Shown: piece by piece, positions 7,564 through 14,559 of the stretch | Numbering within the stretch: the first letter of the stretch is position 1 | Layout of the letters: each line of letters begins with the position of its first letter | DNA from: CAYLSV01 sp964386435 | Lineage (GTDB): Bacteria; Planctomycetota; Phycisphaerae; Tepidisphaerales; Tepidisphaeraceae | Length of the DNA: 21,728 bases | Direction: 5' to 3' | Assembly: GCA_964386435.1 (NCBI GenBank) | Contig: CAYLSV010000057.1 | Location: forward strand, 1 to 21,728 | Position numbers and translations under genes: made by a program | Notes under the pieces: model-generated | What the model was told of the DNA's origin: nothing | Databases searched by the model: none | What the model saw: the letters and a program-made list of their open reading frames with translations, nothing else

Positions 7564-8663
7564 TCAATCGCTGCCAAACAGCAGGCCTTGGCCGCCGGGT
7601 TTCTGGAAGTGCTGGTTCGTCAGCGGCGGCAGATCGCCGTCGAGACCGTGGCGTTGGGTGAAGACCTTGAAGACGCCGGTAATCTGGTCGGCGATCGGGC
7701 CGCGGCCGCGGCGGTGCCAGCGGAGGCGGCTGTCATAAAGTTTGCCGCCGGTCGATTGGCGGATCAGCGATTCCACCCGGTCGGCCCGCAGCGGCACCTC
7801 GCGGCGGAGCCAGTCGAGGAACAAACCCTTCAGCTGGTGCGGCAGCCGCAGCACCGCACCCGCCGCGCCCCCGCCTCGGCGACGGCCTCCAGAATCCGCG
7901 GCACCTCCGCATCGGTCAAACCGGGGATCACCGGGGCCACGTTTACGCTCACCGGCACGCCCGCCGCCGACAGCTCGCGGATCATCCGCAGCCGCCCGCT
8001 CGGACTCGCCGCCCGCGGCTCAAGCTTTCTCGCCAACTCCCCGTCGAGCGTCACCAGCGTCACCGTCACCCGCGCCGCCCCCAGCGCGCCCAGCTTCTGC
8101 CACAGATCCAGATCCCGCAGCACCAGCGCCCCCTTCGTCATCGTGCTCACCGGCTGCCCGCACACCGCCATCACCTCCAAACACCGCCGCGTCAGCCCCA
8201 GCTCCGCCTCCAACGGCTGGTACACATCCGTGATCGCCGACATCACAATCGGCTCACCACGCCAACCCGGCGCCGCCAGCTCCTTTTGGAGCAGCGCCGC
8301 CGCATCATGCTTTGCCACGATCTTCGTCTCGAAGTCAAGCCCGCAGGAGTAGCCCAGAAACTCGTGGTAAGGCCTGGCGTAGCAATAGATACAGCCGTGC
8401 TCACACCCGCGGTAGGGGTTGAGCGTCCAATCGAACGGCACGTCGCTGGTCGGCTCGACGCGGTTGATCACCCGGCGGGTGGCGTCCGGCAGCACCGTCA
8501 GCGGCAGGCGGGGTAAGGCGTCGTGTTCGCCCTCGGCGTGTTGGCGGTCGAGCTCGTCGCCGTCGAGGTGATGCCGCAGGTTCTGGAAGCGGTTGGCCGG
8601 GTTCAGACCGGCCGCCCGACGGTGGGCGGGGGCGTGCGGCAGGGCGTCGGCGTACTCCGGCAT
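7564..8663 (-). pseudogene. Radical SAM protein (Rv2578c/SplB-like family) broken by a frameshift
   Basis: From ATG 8663 the frame encodes a radical SAM protein with the iron-sulfur motif C-E-H-G-C-I-Y-C (C87, C91, C94). Y-R-G-C-E-H-G-C-I-Y-C-Y-A-R is typical of the Rv2578c-like group. The frame continues through the barrel to E-A-G-A-R-R and then stops at 7830. A second frame directly overlapping it (7564-7854) supplies the rest of the family's C-terminus: L-R-L-P-H-Q-L-K, then S-L-I-R-Q-S-T-G-G-K-L-Y-D-S-R and L-L-F-G. One missing base (or an equivalent change) near 7848-7862, in a GC-rich stretch, would explain the break. Members of this family usually read straight through here. It could be a real mutation or a sequencing error. 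The gene follows scpB by 31 bp on the same strand. Confidence 0.85.
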
Positions 8664-8694
8664 GATCCGATCATCGCCCTAACCGTCGCCCGCG

Positions 8695-9312
8695 TCAACG
8701 CTTGATCGCATCCTCCGGCGGCGGCAGATCGCGGAGGCCCGAGAGGCCGAAGACTTCGAGGAAGCGCTTGGTCGTGCCGTACAGGATCGGCCGGCCCGGC
8801 TCCTCGGCGCGGCCGGCGATTTTTACGAGGCGCTTCTCCATCAGCGACCGCACCGTCTCGCCACACGCCACCCCGCGGATCGCCTCGATCTCCGCCCGCA
8901 GCACCGGCTGCTTGTAGGCGATGACGGCGAGCGTTTCCAGCGCCGGGCGGGTGAGCTTGGCGTCGGCCTCCCGGGCGTGGAGCTTGCCCAGGCGATCGCC
9001 GAAGCGGGGCAGCGTGAGCATGACGAACCCGCCGGCGACGTGCTCGATGCGGAAGCTGCGGTTGGTTTGCTCGTACTGCGCGTTGAGCTGCTTCACGGCC
9101 GGGCGGATCGCGGCGGCGGTCGGCACCTCCAAGACGTCGGCGAGGCGGGCGGCGGTGAGCGGGCCGCGGGTGCTGAACAACGCCGCCTCCAGCAGCGGCA
9201 GCTCCACCGCCACCGGCTCCGCCTCGGGCGGCGGCTCGGCGGCGGGGGCGTCCAAGGCCGCGTCGTCCACGGCCGCGTCGTTAACGGCATCGGTCGGTTC
9301 GGCAGCTTCCAT
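8695..9312 (-). CDS. scpB: Segregation and condensation protein B
   Basis: ScpB is the winged-helix kleisin-associated subunit of the SMC-ScpA-ScpB condensin that organises and segregates the chromosome. The product is 205 residues from the ATG at 9312; the frame is open further but loses coding character. After an acidic, Ala/Pro-rich leader of about 45 residues come L-P-L-L-E-A-A-L-F-S-T-R-G-P-L and the hallmark core R-P-A-L-E-T-L-A-V-I-A-Y-K-Q-P-V-L-R-A-E-I. It continues with I-R-G-V, then P-G-R-P-I-L-Y-G-T-T-K-R-F-L-E-V-F-G-L. All are standard ScpB features. scpA is not adjacent in the window. It is divergent from the GGDEF/EAL gene with 132 bp between the starts and probably leads the scpB-radical SAM transcription unit. 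Confidence 0.95.
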   Translation of the reverse strand: MEAAEPTDAVNDAAVDDAALDAPAAEPPPEAEPVAVELPLLEAALFSTRGPLTAARLADVLEVPTAAAIRPAVKQLNAQYEQTNRSFRIEHVAGGFVMLTLPRFGDRLGKLHAREADAKLTRPALETLAVIAYKQPVLRAEIEAIRGVACGETVRSLMEKRLVKIAGRAEEPGRPILYGTTKRFLEVFGLSGLRDLPPPEDAIKR

Positions 9313-9436
9313 CACGTCGGGCCGAGCATAAGCGCTGCCGCCTGCGGTGAAGCGTGGATCACAGAAACCCTGTGCGGCGGTCAAAGCCCACGCCCGTGTT
9401 CGCCGATGCAAGTCAAGTGCGGGGGCACGTTGTTCC

Positions 9437-9441
9437 GGAGG
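9437..9441 (+). promoter_or_regulatory. Shine-Dalgarno GGAGG for the GGDEF/EAL gene
   Basis: GGAGG ends three bases before the ATG at 9445. The spacing is short but it is the only such motif nearby. It supports 9445 over the much longer open frame that starts upstream inside the antisense of scpB. Confidence 0.5.
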
Positions 9442-9444
9442 CCA

Positions 9445-11016
9445 ATGCGCCACAGTTCACCATCGCCGGCCAACGACGCGGGGCTTCGTGCGCTGCTCGA
9501 CGTGGTGGCCGCCGGCGCAGACGTTGGCCGGGTGGTCGCCGTGCTGCCGGGGGCGGTGGGGGTGCCGCGGGCGTGGCTGCACCGGGATTTGGGCGAGTCG
9601 CCGCCGGCGGGACGGTTGCACGACGTCCGGGCCGCCGATGGCCATTGGCTGGCGACGCTGGTGCTGCCGGAGGAGACCAACCCCGACCGCCGCCGGTTGC
9701 GGGCGGCGATGCAGCTGCTCGGGTTGGCGTTGGAGCGGGCGGAGCTGGCGGCGCGGGAACGGGTCGCGGCGATTCACGAGCAGGTCGATTTGCTCACCGG
9801 CCTGCCGCACCGGCGGGTGATCGAGAACGTGCTGGGCCGGGCCATGACGTTCGACGCCCGCACCGGCCGGCTGACGGCGGTGCTGCACGTGCACATCCGC
9901 GGCTTGGGCCACCTCAACGCCGAGCACGGCCACGACGCCGGCGACGAGGTAATCCGCCACGCCGCCGACCGAATGCGGCTGATCCTCCGCGGCGGCGACA
10001 CGCTGGTCCGCACCGGCGGCGGCCACTTCATCGTCATCTGCCCGGCGTTGCACCACACCCGCGACCTCGCCCTCATCGCCCGGCGGGTGCTGGACGCGGT
10101 GTGCGAGTCGTACGATTTGCCCGGCGAGCTGGAGGCGGTGGTGCCGGCGAACCTCGGGGCGGCGCTTCTGCCCAGCGGCGGGGCGAAGTTGCCGGCGCGG
10201 GAAATGCTGCGGCGGGCGCATTCGGCGCTGCGGCAGGCGCGGCTGGCGGGCCGCAACGGGTGGGCCGGATTCGATGCCCGCGCGGCTTCGCGGGCGAAGC
10301 GGCAACTGGTTCTCGAGGACGATCTGGCCGTCGCATTGCGCGCCGCGGCGGCGGGGGAGGCAACGTCGTTGCGGCTCGATTGGCAGGCGCGATTCGACGA
10401 GTTCGGCCGCCGCGTTGCCGCCGAGGCGCTGCCGCGGTGGCACCACCCGCGAGGCGGCGACGTGGCGGTGCTTGAGGTGGCCCCAACGGACTTGCGGCCG
10501 GCGCTGCAGCAATGGGTGCTGCGGCAGGCGTGCGATCAGGCCGTCGCCTGGCGGGCGGCGGGGCAGGCGTGCCGGATCGTGCTGCGGATCGAGGCGGCGG
10601 CGGGCGTGATCGCGCAGGCGCTGGCGTCGAGCGGCTTGCCGGGCGAGGCGCTAGAACTCATGCTGCCCGGCGCGGCGGAGCCGGCGACGTTGGTGGCGCT
10701 CGACCAACTCGGCGTGCGGCTGACGCTCACCGACTTCGGCACCGGCCCGACACCGTTGGCAAGGCTCGCGTCTTGGCACGCTGTGCGGCTCCAAGCAACC
10801 TTGCTGGATCAGGCGGACGAGAAACTGGCCCAGGCGGTGGTGGCCGTGGCGCGGGCGGCGTCGCTGGATGTCGTGGCGGCGGACGTGCGGACGCCGTTGC
10901 AGCGCGAGCGTGCCCGGCGGTTGGGCGTCGACGCGGTGCAGGGCGACGCGCTGGCCGAGCCGTGCCGGGCCGCGGCGTTGCCCCCGGCCATTGCCCCACT
11001 TGCCACGGCGGCGTGA
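9445..11016 (+). CDS. Degenerate GGDEF-EAL protein (probable c-di-GMP pseudoenzyme)
   Basis: The product is 523 residues. Residues 1-105 resemble a small GAF-like sensor region. A GGDEF domain follows: D-L-L-T-G-L-P-H-R-R at 115-124 and H-G-H-D-A-G-D-E-V-I at 161-170. However, the active-site motif is G-G-G-H-F (191-195) and the metal-binding D-x-D is replaced by H-V-H-I-R. From about 305 an EAL domain follows: A-E-A-L-P-R-W at 326-332 keeps the signature E. The D-D-F-G-T-G motif is T-D-F-G-T-G (429-434), and the later A-E-G-V-E-T motif reads A-A-D-V-R-T. Cyclase activity is almost certainly lost and phosphodiesterase activity is unlikely. A role as a c-di-GMP receptor or scaffold is inferred. 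The next gene, a small membrane protein, begins within 50 bp. Confidence 0.87.
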   Translation: MRHSSPSPANDAGLRALLDVVAAGADVGRVVAVLPGAVGVPRAWLHRDLGESPPAGRLHDVRAADGHWLATLVLPEETNPDRRRLRAAMQLLGLALERAELAARERVAAIHEQVDLLTGLPHRRVIENVLGRAMTFDARTGRLTAVLHVHIRGLGHLNAEHGHDAGDEVIRHAADRMRLILRGGDTLVRTGGGHFIVICPALHHTRDLALIARRVLDAVCESYDLPGELEAVVPANLGAALLPSGGAKLPAREMLRRAHSALRQARLAGRNGWAGFDARAASRAKRQLVLEDDLAVALRAAAAGEATSLRLDWQARFDEFGRRVAAEALPRWHHPRGGDVAVLEVAPTDLRPALQQWVLRQACDQAVAWRAAGQACRIVLRIEAAAGVIAQALASSGLPGEALELMLPGAAEPATLVALDQLGVRLTLTDFGTGPTPLARLASWHAVRLQATLLDQADEKLAQAVVAVARAASLDVVAADVRTPLQRERARRLGVDAVQGDALAEPCRAAALPPAIAPLATAA

Positions 11017-11057
11017 GTCGGAACAATCGGACTGTGGAGTCGCCCGTTCACGAAGTG

Positions 11058-11501
11058 ATGCACGAGTCGGTGCTGGCCCTGCGGTGGGCGGTGGCGGCGC
11101 TGGCGTTGTGGGCGATCGGTTTGACGGCGGTGGCGGGCGGGTTGGTGTTTGCGGCCATGCTCACGCCCGGCGGCCGGTTGATGCTGGTCTACGCCTTGGG
11201 TGCCGGCCTCGCGCTGACCCTCGCCTGCATCGCCGGCTGGGTCGCCCGCGAGTTGCTCCGCCGGGTGCCGCGGCGACTCATGGACGCGACGCTGCTGAGC
11301 ACCGGCCTCCTCACGGCGTGGCTGTTCCTGATGACGTTCGTTTTGCTCAACGCCGGCGACCGCCAGCCGATCCTGGGCCTGCTGGGCGTGGGCAGCTTCA
11401 TGGCCTGCTGCCTGATGATCAAAACGTTCATGCTGCTGCACGAGGCCCGCCCGCTGATCGACACGCACGTCCCATCGACCCGCCGCGGGTTCGAGGTGTG
11501 A
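11058..11501 (+). CDS. Four-helix membrane protein downstream of the GGDEF/EAL gene
   Basis: The product is 147 residues from ATG 11058. An in-frame GTG at 11034 would give 155 residues and lies only 17 bp after the previous stop; neither start has a convincing Shine-Dalgarno. Four hydrophobic helices are visible, near residues 8-34 (L-R-W-A-V-A-A-L-A-L-W), 43-65, 85-105 (L-L-T-A-W-L-F-L-M-T-F) and 113-135. The remainder is short loops and a polar tail. No family is recognised. The close spacing suggests an operon with the GGDEF/EAL protein, making it a candidate membrane partner. It converges with the Uma2 gene, whose stop is 9 bp away. Confidence 0.78.
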   Translation: MHESVLALRWAVAALALWAIGLTAVAGGLVFAAMLTPGGRLMLVYALGAGLALTLACIAGWVARELLRRVPRRLMDATLLSTGLLTAWLFLMTFVLLNAGDRQPILGLLGVGSFMACCLMIKTFMLLHEARPLIDTHVPSTRRGFEV

Positions 11502-11510
11502 GCACTTCGG

Positions 11511-12107
11511 CTAAACGTCTGTGGGCATGGGCACGGGCACGGCCGGGCCGCGGACGATCAGGAAGTCTCGCAGCGGCCGGGCGAAGCCGGGGAGGACGTT
11601 GCCGCCGTCGAGGAGGTCGTCCTCGCCGAGGATGCGGTCGCCGGTGTCGGCGAACACCATGGCCCGCCGGGTGGCCGGCTCGATGAGCCAGACGATTTGC
11701 GTGCCCGCCGCCCGCCACTCGGCAACCTTGCCGAGCACGACGCGGAACACGTCGTCGGGCGAGATGACTTCTAGCACCAGATCCGGCGGCACCCGCACGA
11801 CGCCGGTGAGCATCTCCTCCGTCAGCCGCTCGGTGAGCATCACGACCACGTCGCCCCGGCGTGCCCTTCGCGAATCATCGGGGAAACATGCAAACGTCGT
11901 CTCGGCATCAATCACGTCCGCAATCGGATGTTCGTCGAGCCAAGCGTGCAGAAGGAACCCAGCACGCGTGACGACCCGACCTGCAGCGATGCTCATCGTG
12001 CGTTTCTCCAGCTTGCCGTCCACCAAGTCGTAGAGACTCCCGCCGTCGCGCATCGCGTCGACGTCCTCCGGCGTCAAAGGTGCCACGGGTTGAGCAATGG
12101 CGGCCAT
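11511..12107 (-). CDS. Uma2 family (DUF820) putative PD-(D/E)XK nuclease-fold protein
   Basis: A 198-residue member of the Uma2 family, which has a restriction-endonuclease-like fold and is greatly expanded in planctomycetes and cyanobacteria; the biological role is not established. Characteristic parts are L-T-P-E-D (11-15), Y-D-L-V-D-G-K-L (26-33), G-D-V-V-V-M at 85-90 (D86 as the first acidic residue, with the usual Pro before it changed to Gly), P-P-D-L-V-L-E-V-I-S-P-D-D at 107-119 (E113), K127-V-A-E-W, and a closing L-L-D-G-G-N-V-L-P-G-F. The active-site acids appear intact. It begins 13 bp after the stop of a small membrane protein gene on the same strand, so it is probably the last gene of that unit. 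Confidence 0.92.
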   Translation of the reverse strand: MAAIAQPVAPLTPEDVDAMRDGGSLYDLVDGKLEKRTMSIAAGRVVTRAGFLLHAWLDEHPIADVIDAETTFACFPDDSRRARRGDVVVMLTERLTEEMLTGVVRVPPDLVLEVISPDDVFRVVLGKVAEWRAAGTQIVWLIEPATRRAMVFADTGDRILGEDDLLDGGNVLPGFARPLRDFLIVRGPAVPVPMPTDV

Positions 12108-12120
12108 CAGAGAAAGTGTA

Positions 12121-12594
12121 TCACACCGGGTTCGGCTTCGCCGGCCGCGCCGCCTGCAGGTGCAGCCAGCCGCCGCCCAGGCACACGCCCGCCGCCATCC
12201 CGGACCCGATGCCGGGCACGGCTTGCGAGGAGAAGGTGAACACCACCAGCGCCGTCAGCGGCACCACCGCCGCCGTCGCGGCCAGCACCGTCGGCACCCA
12301 CCAAGGCATTGGCAACTCCGCCACCGCCCGCAGCCACGCGATCGCCATCGCCAGCACCAGCAGAAACAGCACGACCGCCATCGGCACCCGGGCCCCGGGC
12401 ACGTCGAAGTACAGTTGCCAGCCGCTCTGCGCCAGCTGGCTTGGCCCGAAGTCCGAGTAAAAGTCCCCGTAGCCCGAGAGCATGCCCGACGGTCGGAACG
12501 TCCCCCAGGTCAGGAACATGGCCGCGAAGCAGCAGATCACCGCCAGCGTCAGCCACGCCGCTCCCACCCGCTCCCGCCGCTGCTGGTCCCGCAT
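12121..12594 (-). CDS. Small membrane protein of unknown function
   Basis: The product is 157 residues from the ATG at 12594. The frame runs open to 12804, but the upstream part overlaps the tail of a broken gene and a hairpin repeat and has no coding bias in this frame. Four hydrophobic segments are visible: A-A-W-L-T-L-A-V-I-C-C-F-A-A-M-F-L near residues 10-32, V-P-M-A-V-V-L-F-L-L-V-L near 58-78, W-W-V-P-T-V-L-A-A-T near 86-110, and G-M-A-A-G-V-C-L-G-G-G near 120-138. A periplasmic-looking loop rich in Gly/Ser/Tyr lies between helices 1 and 2. No family is recognised. It precedes the Uma2 gene by 13 bp. Confidence 0.8.
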   Translation of the reverse strand: MRDQQRRERVGAAWLTLAVICCFAAMFLTWGTFRPSGMLSGYGDFYSDFGPSQLAQSGWQLYFDVPGARVPMAVVLFLLVLAMAIAWLRAVAELPMPWWVPTVLAATAAVVPLTALVVFTFSSQAVPGIGSGMAAGVCLGGGWLHLQAARPAKPNPV

Positions 12595-12653
12595 CACCGC
12601 ATGGTCCGCGAACGCGGGTTGAGTTGCAAGCGACGGCCGCGTGGCCGACGTGC

Positions 12654-13294
12654 TCAGTTGCCGCGGCTGTTGTTGAAGAAGCGTGCCACCTCGAACGCGA
12701 AGCCCGACAGCACCTTGCCGTCGCCGCCGGGCGTTGGTCCTGCGACGCCTCCCGGTGCCGCACGTCGCTGAAACCGCCTCCGCCTCGTAGAGGCGGGGCT
12801 TCACCCGTTGGGTGACGTCGCCGCAGTTCGTGAAGCCCCGCCTCCACGAGGCGGAGGCGGCTTCAGCGATGCGGAGGTGCTTGCGGCCGTCACGGACGCG
12901 GTGGTCGCAGATGAAAGCCGCCAGCGAGGGCGTCGGGGTGTTCCTGCCAATCGAGGCCGCAGGCGATGAAGCCCGCGTACATTGTGGCGTACATCACGCC
13001 GTCGAAGTAGAGGTCGGTGTTCAATTCGCGGGGGTCGACGATCAGATCGAGAAGCCAAAGCTGAAGGTTCTCGGGCGCGTCGTCGCCGCGTTGGTCGCGG
13101 ACGACGTTGCGGACCCACCCCATGCCGCAGATCGCGCCGCCGTCGGCTTGGTGGTGCAGGCCAGGCTTGGTGCCCCAGCGGCGAACGCGCAGCGGGTGGC
13201 TCTGCCAGTCCGCGCCCACCATCGCTCGAAAGCAGGCCTTTCGACCGGGCGTGGTCTTCTCGACGATGGCGGTGCCGCGTCGCATGAGGTTCAC
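12654..13294 (-). pseudogene. Broken hypothetical gene downstream of pilT, interrupted by a hairpin repeat and two frameshifts
   Basis: The intact-looking part starts at GTG 13294 (overlapping the pilT stop by four bases) or at ATG 13285 and runs to a stop at 12890. It includes N-V-V-R-D-Q-R-G-D-D-A-P-E-N and Y-F-D-G-V-M-Y-A-T-M-Y-A-G-F. Before that stop, the strongly GC3-biased reading moves to the neighbouring frame: removing one base near 12918-12922 gives A-L-A-G then AFICDHRVRDGRKHLRI. The hairpin pair 12767-12867 follows. Excising those 101 nt continues as DVRHREASQDQRPAA. One missing base near 12722-12725 then gives DGKVLSGFAFEVARFF and a stop at 12654. The family is unknown. If assembly error explains the frameshifts, the gene is broken only by the insertion. 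Confidence 0.6.
12767..12867. repeat. REP-like inverted hairpin pair A3 inside the broken gene
   Basis: Arms 12766-12804 and 12830-12868 are inverted copies with 37 of 39 positions matching, separated by 25 bp. Each contains a hairpin with stem CCGCCTC/GAGGCGG and a three-base loop (GTA or GTG). Read on the - strand the element begins GCTGAAG and ends TTTCAGC, and both sides carry CG at the junction, compatible with a 2-bp target duplication. Removing 101 nt joins codons ATC and GAC in the surrounding reading frame. Confidence 0.85.
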
Positions 13295-14517
13295 CGCAGG
13301 CGGGTGTCGCTGTTGCCGATGCCTCTCAGGGCGAGGTTCAGGGCGTCGACGTTGCTCGCCAGGCGCTTGGCCTCGTTGACGTCGATGATTTGTTGCTGGA
13401 ACAGCTCGGTCAGGTGCTGGTCGAAGCTTTGGCTGCCGGCCTCGCGGTTGCCGACGCTGCCCTTGAGCTTGTCGAACTCGCCCTCGAGGATGTACTTGCG
13501 GACCAAGGGCGTCGCCTGCATGATCTCGACGACCGGCACCCGGCCCTTGCCGTCGCGCTTTTTAGCCAAACGCTGGCAGACGACGGCGATGAGGTTGGTG
13601 GCCAGCTGCGTCTGCTGCAGCTCCCGCTGGGCCGGATCGAACAGCGACACGATCCTTTCGATGGTCATCGGGGCGTTGGTCGCGTGAACGGTGGTGAACA
13701 CCAGGTGCCCCGTGTCCGCGGCCCGCAAAGCGGTGCTGAGGCTGAAGCTGTCGCGGATCTCGCCGACGAGCATCACGTCCGGATCCTGCCGCATCGCCGC
13801 CCGCAGGGCGTGGGCGTAGCTCTCGCTGTCCGTGCCGACCTCGACCTGACTGACGAGCGATTTGCGGTCCTGGTGCTCGTACTCGATCGGGTCCTCGACG
13901 GTGATGATGCGTTCGTTGCGGGTGGCGTTGATCTTGCCGATGACGGCGGCGAGGCTGGTGCTCTTGCCGCTGCCGGTGGTGCCGCTGACGAGGATCAAGC
14001 CGCGGTGCACGTCGGCCAGCTTCTCGATCTGCGGCGGCAGGTTCAGCCCCTCGAAGTTCGGGATCGTCGTCACAATCCGCCGCATAACGATCGCGAACCG
14101 CCCGCGACTGTGGAACGTTGCCACGCGGAACCGGGCGGTGCCGTCCTCGAGGCTGTAGCTGGTGTCGCAGCTGCCCATCTCCTTGAGGTTCTGCAGCTTC
14201 TCGGGGTCGGTGACGAGCTGCTCGACGTACGACTCCATCTGCGCGTCGGTCATCTCGCCGACATCGAGGAACCGGGCCCGGCCGTCGATCCGCATCATCG
14301 GCGTGCTGCCGGCCTGGAGGTGGATGTCGCTGGCGCCCAGCTTGATGCTCGTGCGCAAAAACTTTTCCAGCGTGAACTGCTTGGTCTGACGGTCCTCAAC
14401 GTGAATCTCCTTCACGTCCTCGCCGCGGTCGGCGGCAGTGTTCTTGTCCAGCTCGTTCAAGTCCACGCCGCTGACGCTGGCCCCGGCCATCGACCCGTTG
14501 GCAATGCTGCTCGACAT
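13291..14517 (-). CDS. pilT: Type IV pilus retraction ATPase PilT
   Basis: A secretion-superfamily hexameric ATPase that drives pilus disassembly and twitching at the inner membrane. It is 408 residues with all functional boxes: N-terminal PAS-like half with A-S-D-I-H-L-Q at 62-68, Walker A G-T-T-G-S-G-K-S-T at 179-187, Asp box R-I-I-T-V-E-D-P-I-E-Y at 203-213, Walker B V-M-L-V-G-E-I-R-D at 248-256, and His box G-H-L-V-F-T-T-V-H-A-T at 270-280. An unusual acidic extension of about 45 residues precedes the usual start. The C-terminal helix differs from the classical A-I-R-N-L-I-R-E motif (it reads L-V-R-K-Y-I-L-E-G). The MFS gene ends 42 bp upstream, and the next gene overlaps the stop. Confidence 0.94.
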   Translation of the reverse strand: MSSSIANGSMAGASVSGVDLNELDKNTAADRGEDVKEIHVEDRQTKQFTLEKFLRTSIKLGASDIHLQAGSTPMMRIDGRARFLDVGEMTDAQMESYVEQLVTDPEKLQNLKEMGSCDTSYSLEDGTARFRVATFHSRGRFAIVMRRIVTTIPNFEGLNLPPQIEKLADVHRGLILVSGTTGSGKSTSLAAVIGKINATRNERIITVEDPIEYEHQDRKSLVSQVEVGTDSESYAHALRAAMRQDPDVMLVGEIRDSFSLSTALRAADTGHLVFTTVHATNAPMTIERIVSLFDPAQRELQQTQLATNLIAVVCQRLAKKRDGKGRVPVVEIMQATPLVRKYILEGEFDKLKGSVGNREAGSQSFDQHLTELFQQQIIDVNEAKRLASNVDALNLALRGIGNSDTRLR

Positions 14518-14559
14518 GTCTTCGTTCCCGTCTGTGGTTCCGCGGCGGTGTCCACGCCG

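Noticed and set aside
7318..8352. 344-codon open frame on + across the antitoxin and radical SAM genes
   Set aside because: It is antisense to genes with clear motifs (antitoxin tail, C-x3-C-x2-C) and has no domain features of its own.
8977..9444. In-frame extension upstream of the GGDEF/EAL protein
   Set aside because: It overlaps scpB on the opposite strand and has no family features; a GGAGG motif sits just before ATG 9445.
12595..12804. N-terminal extension of the small membrane protein
   Set aside because: It crosses a hairpin arm and reads as Arg-rich noise; a different frame there has the coding bias and belongs to the broken gene.
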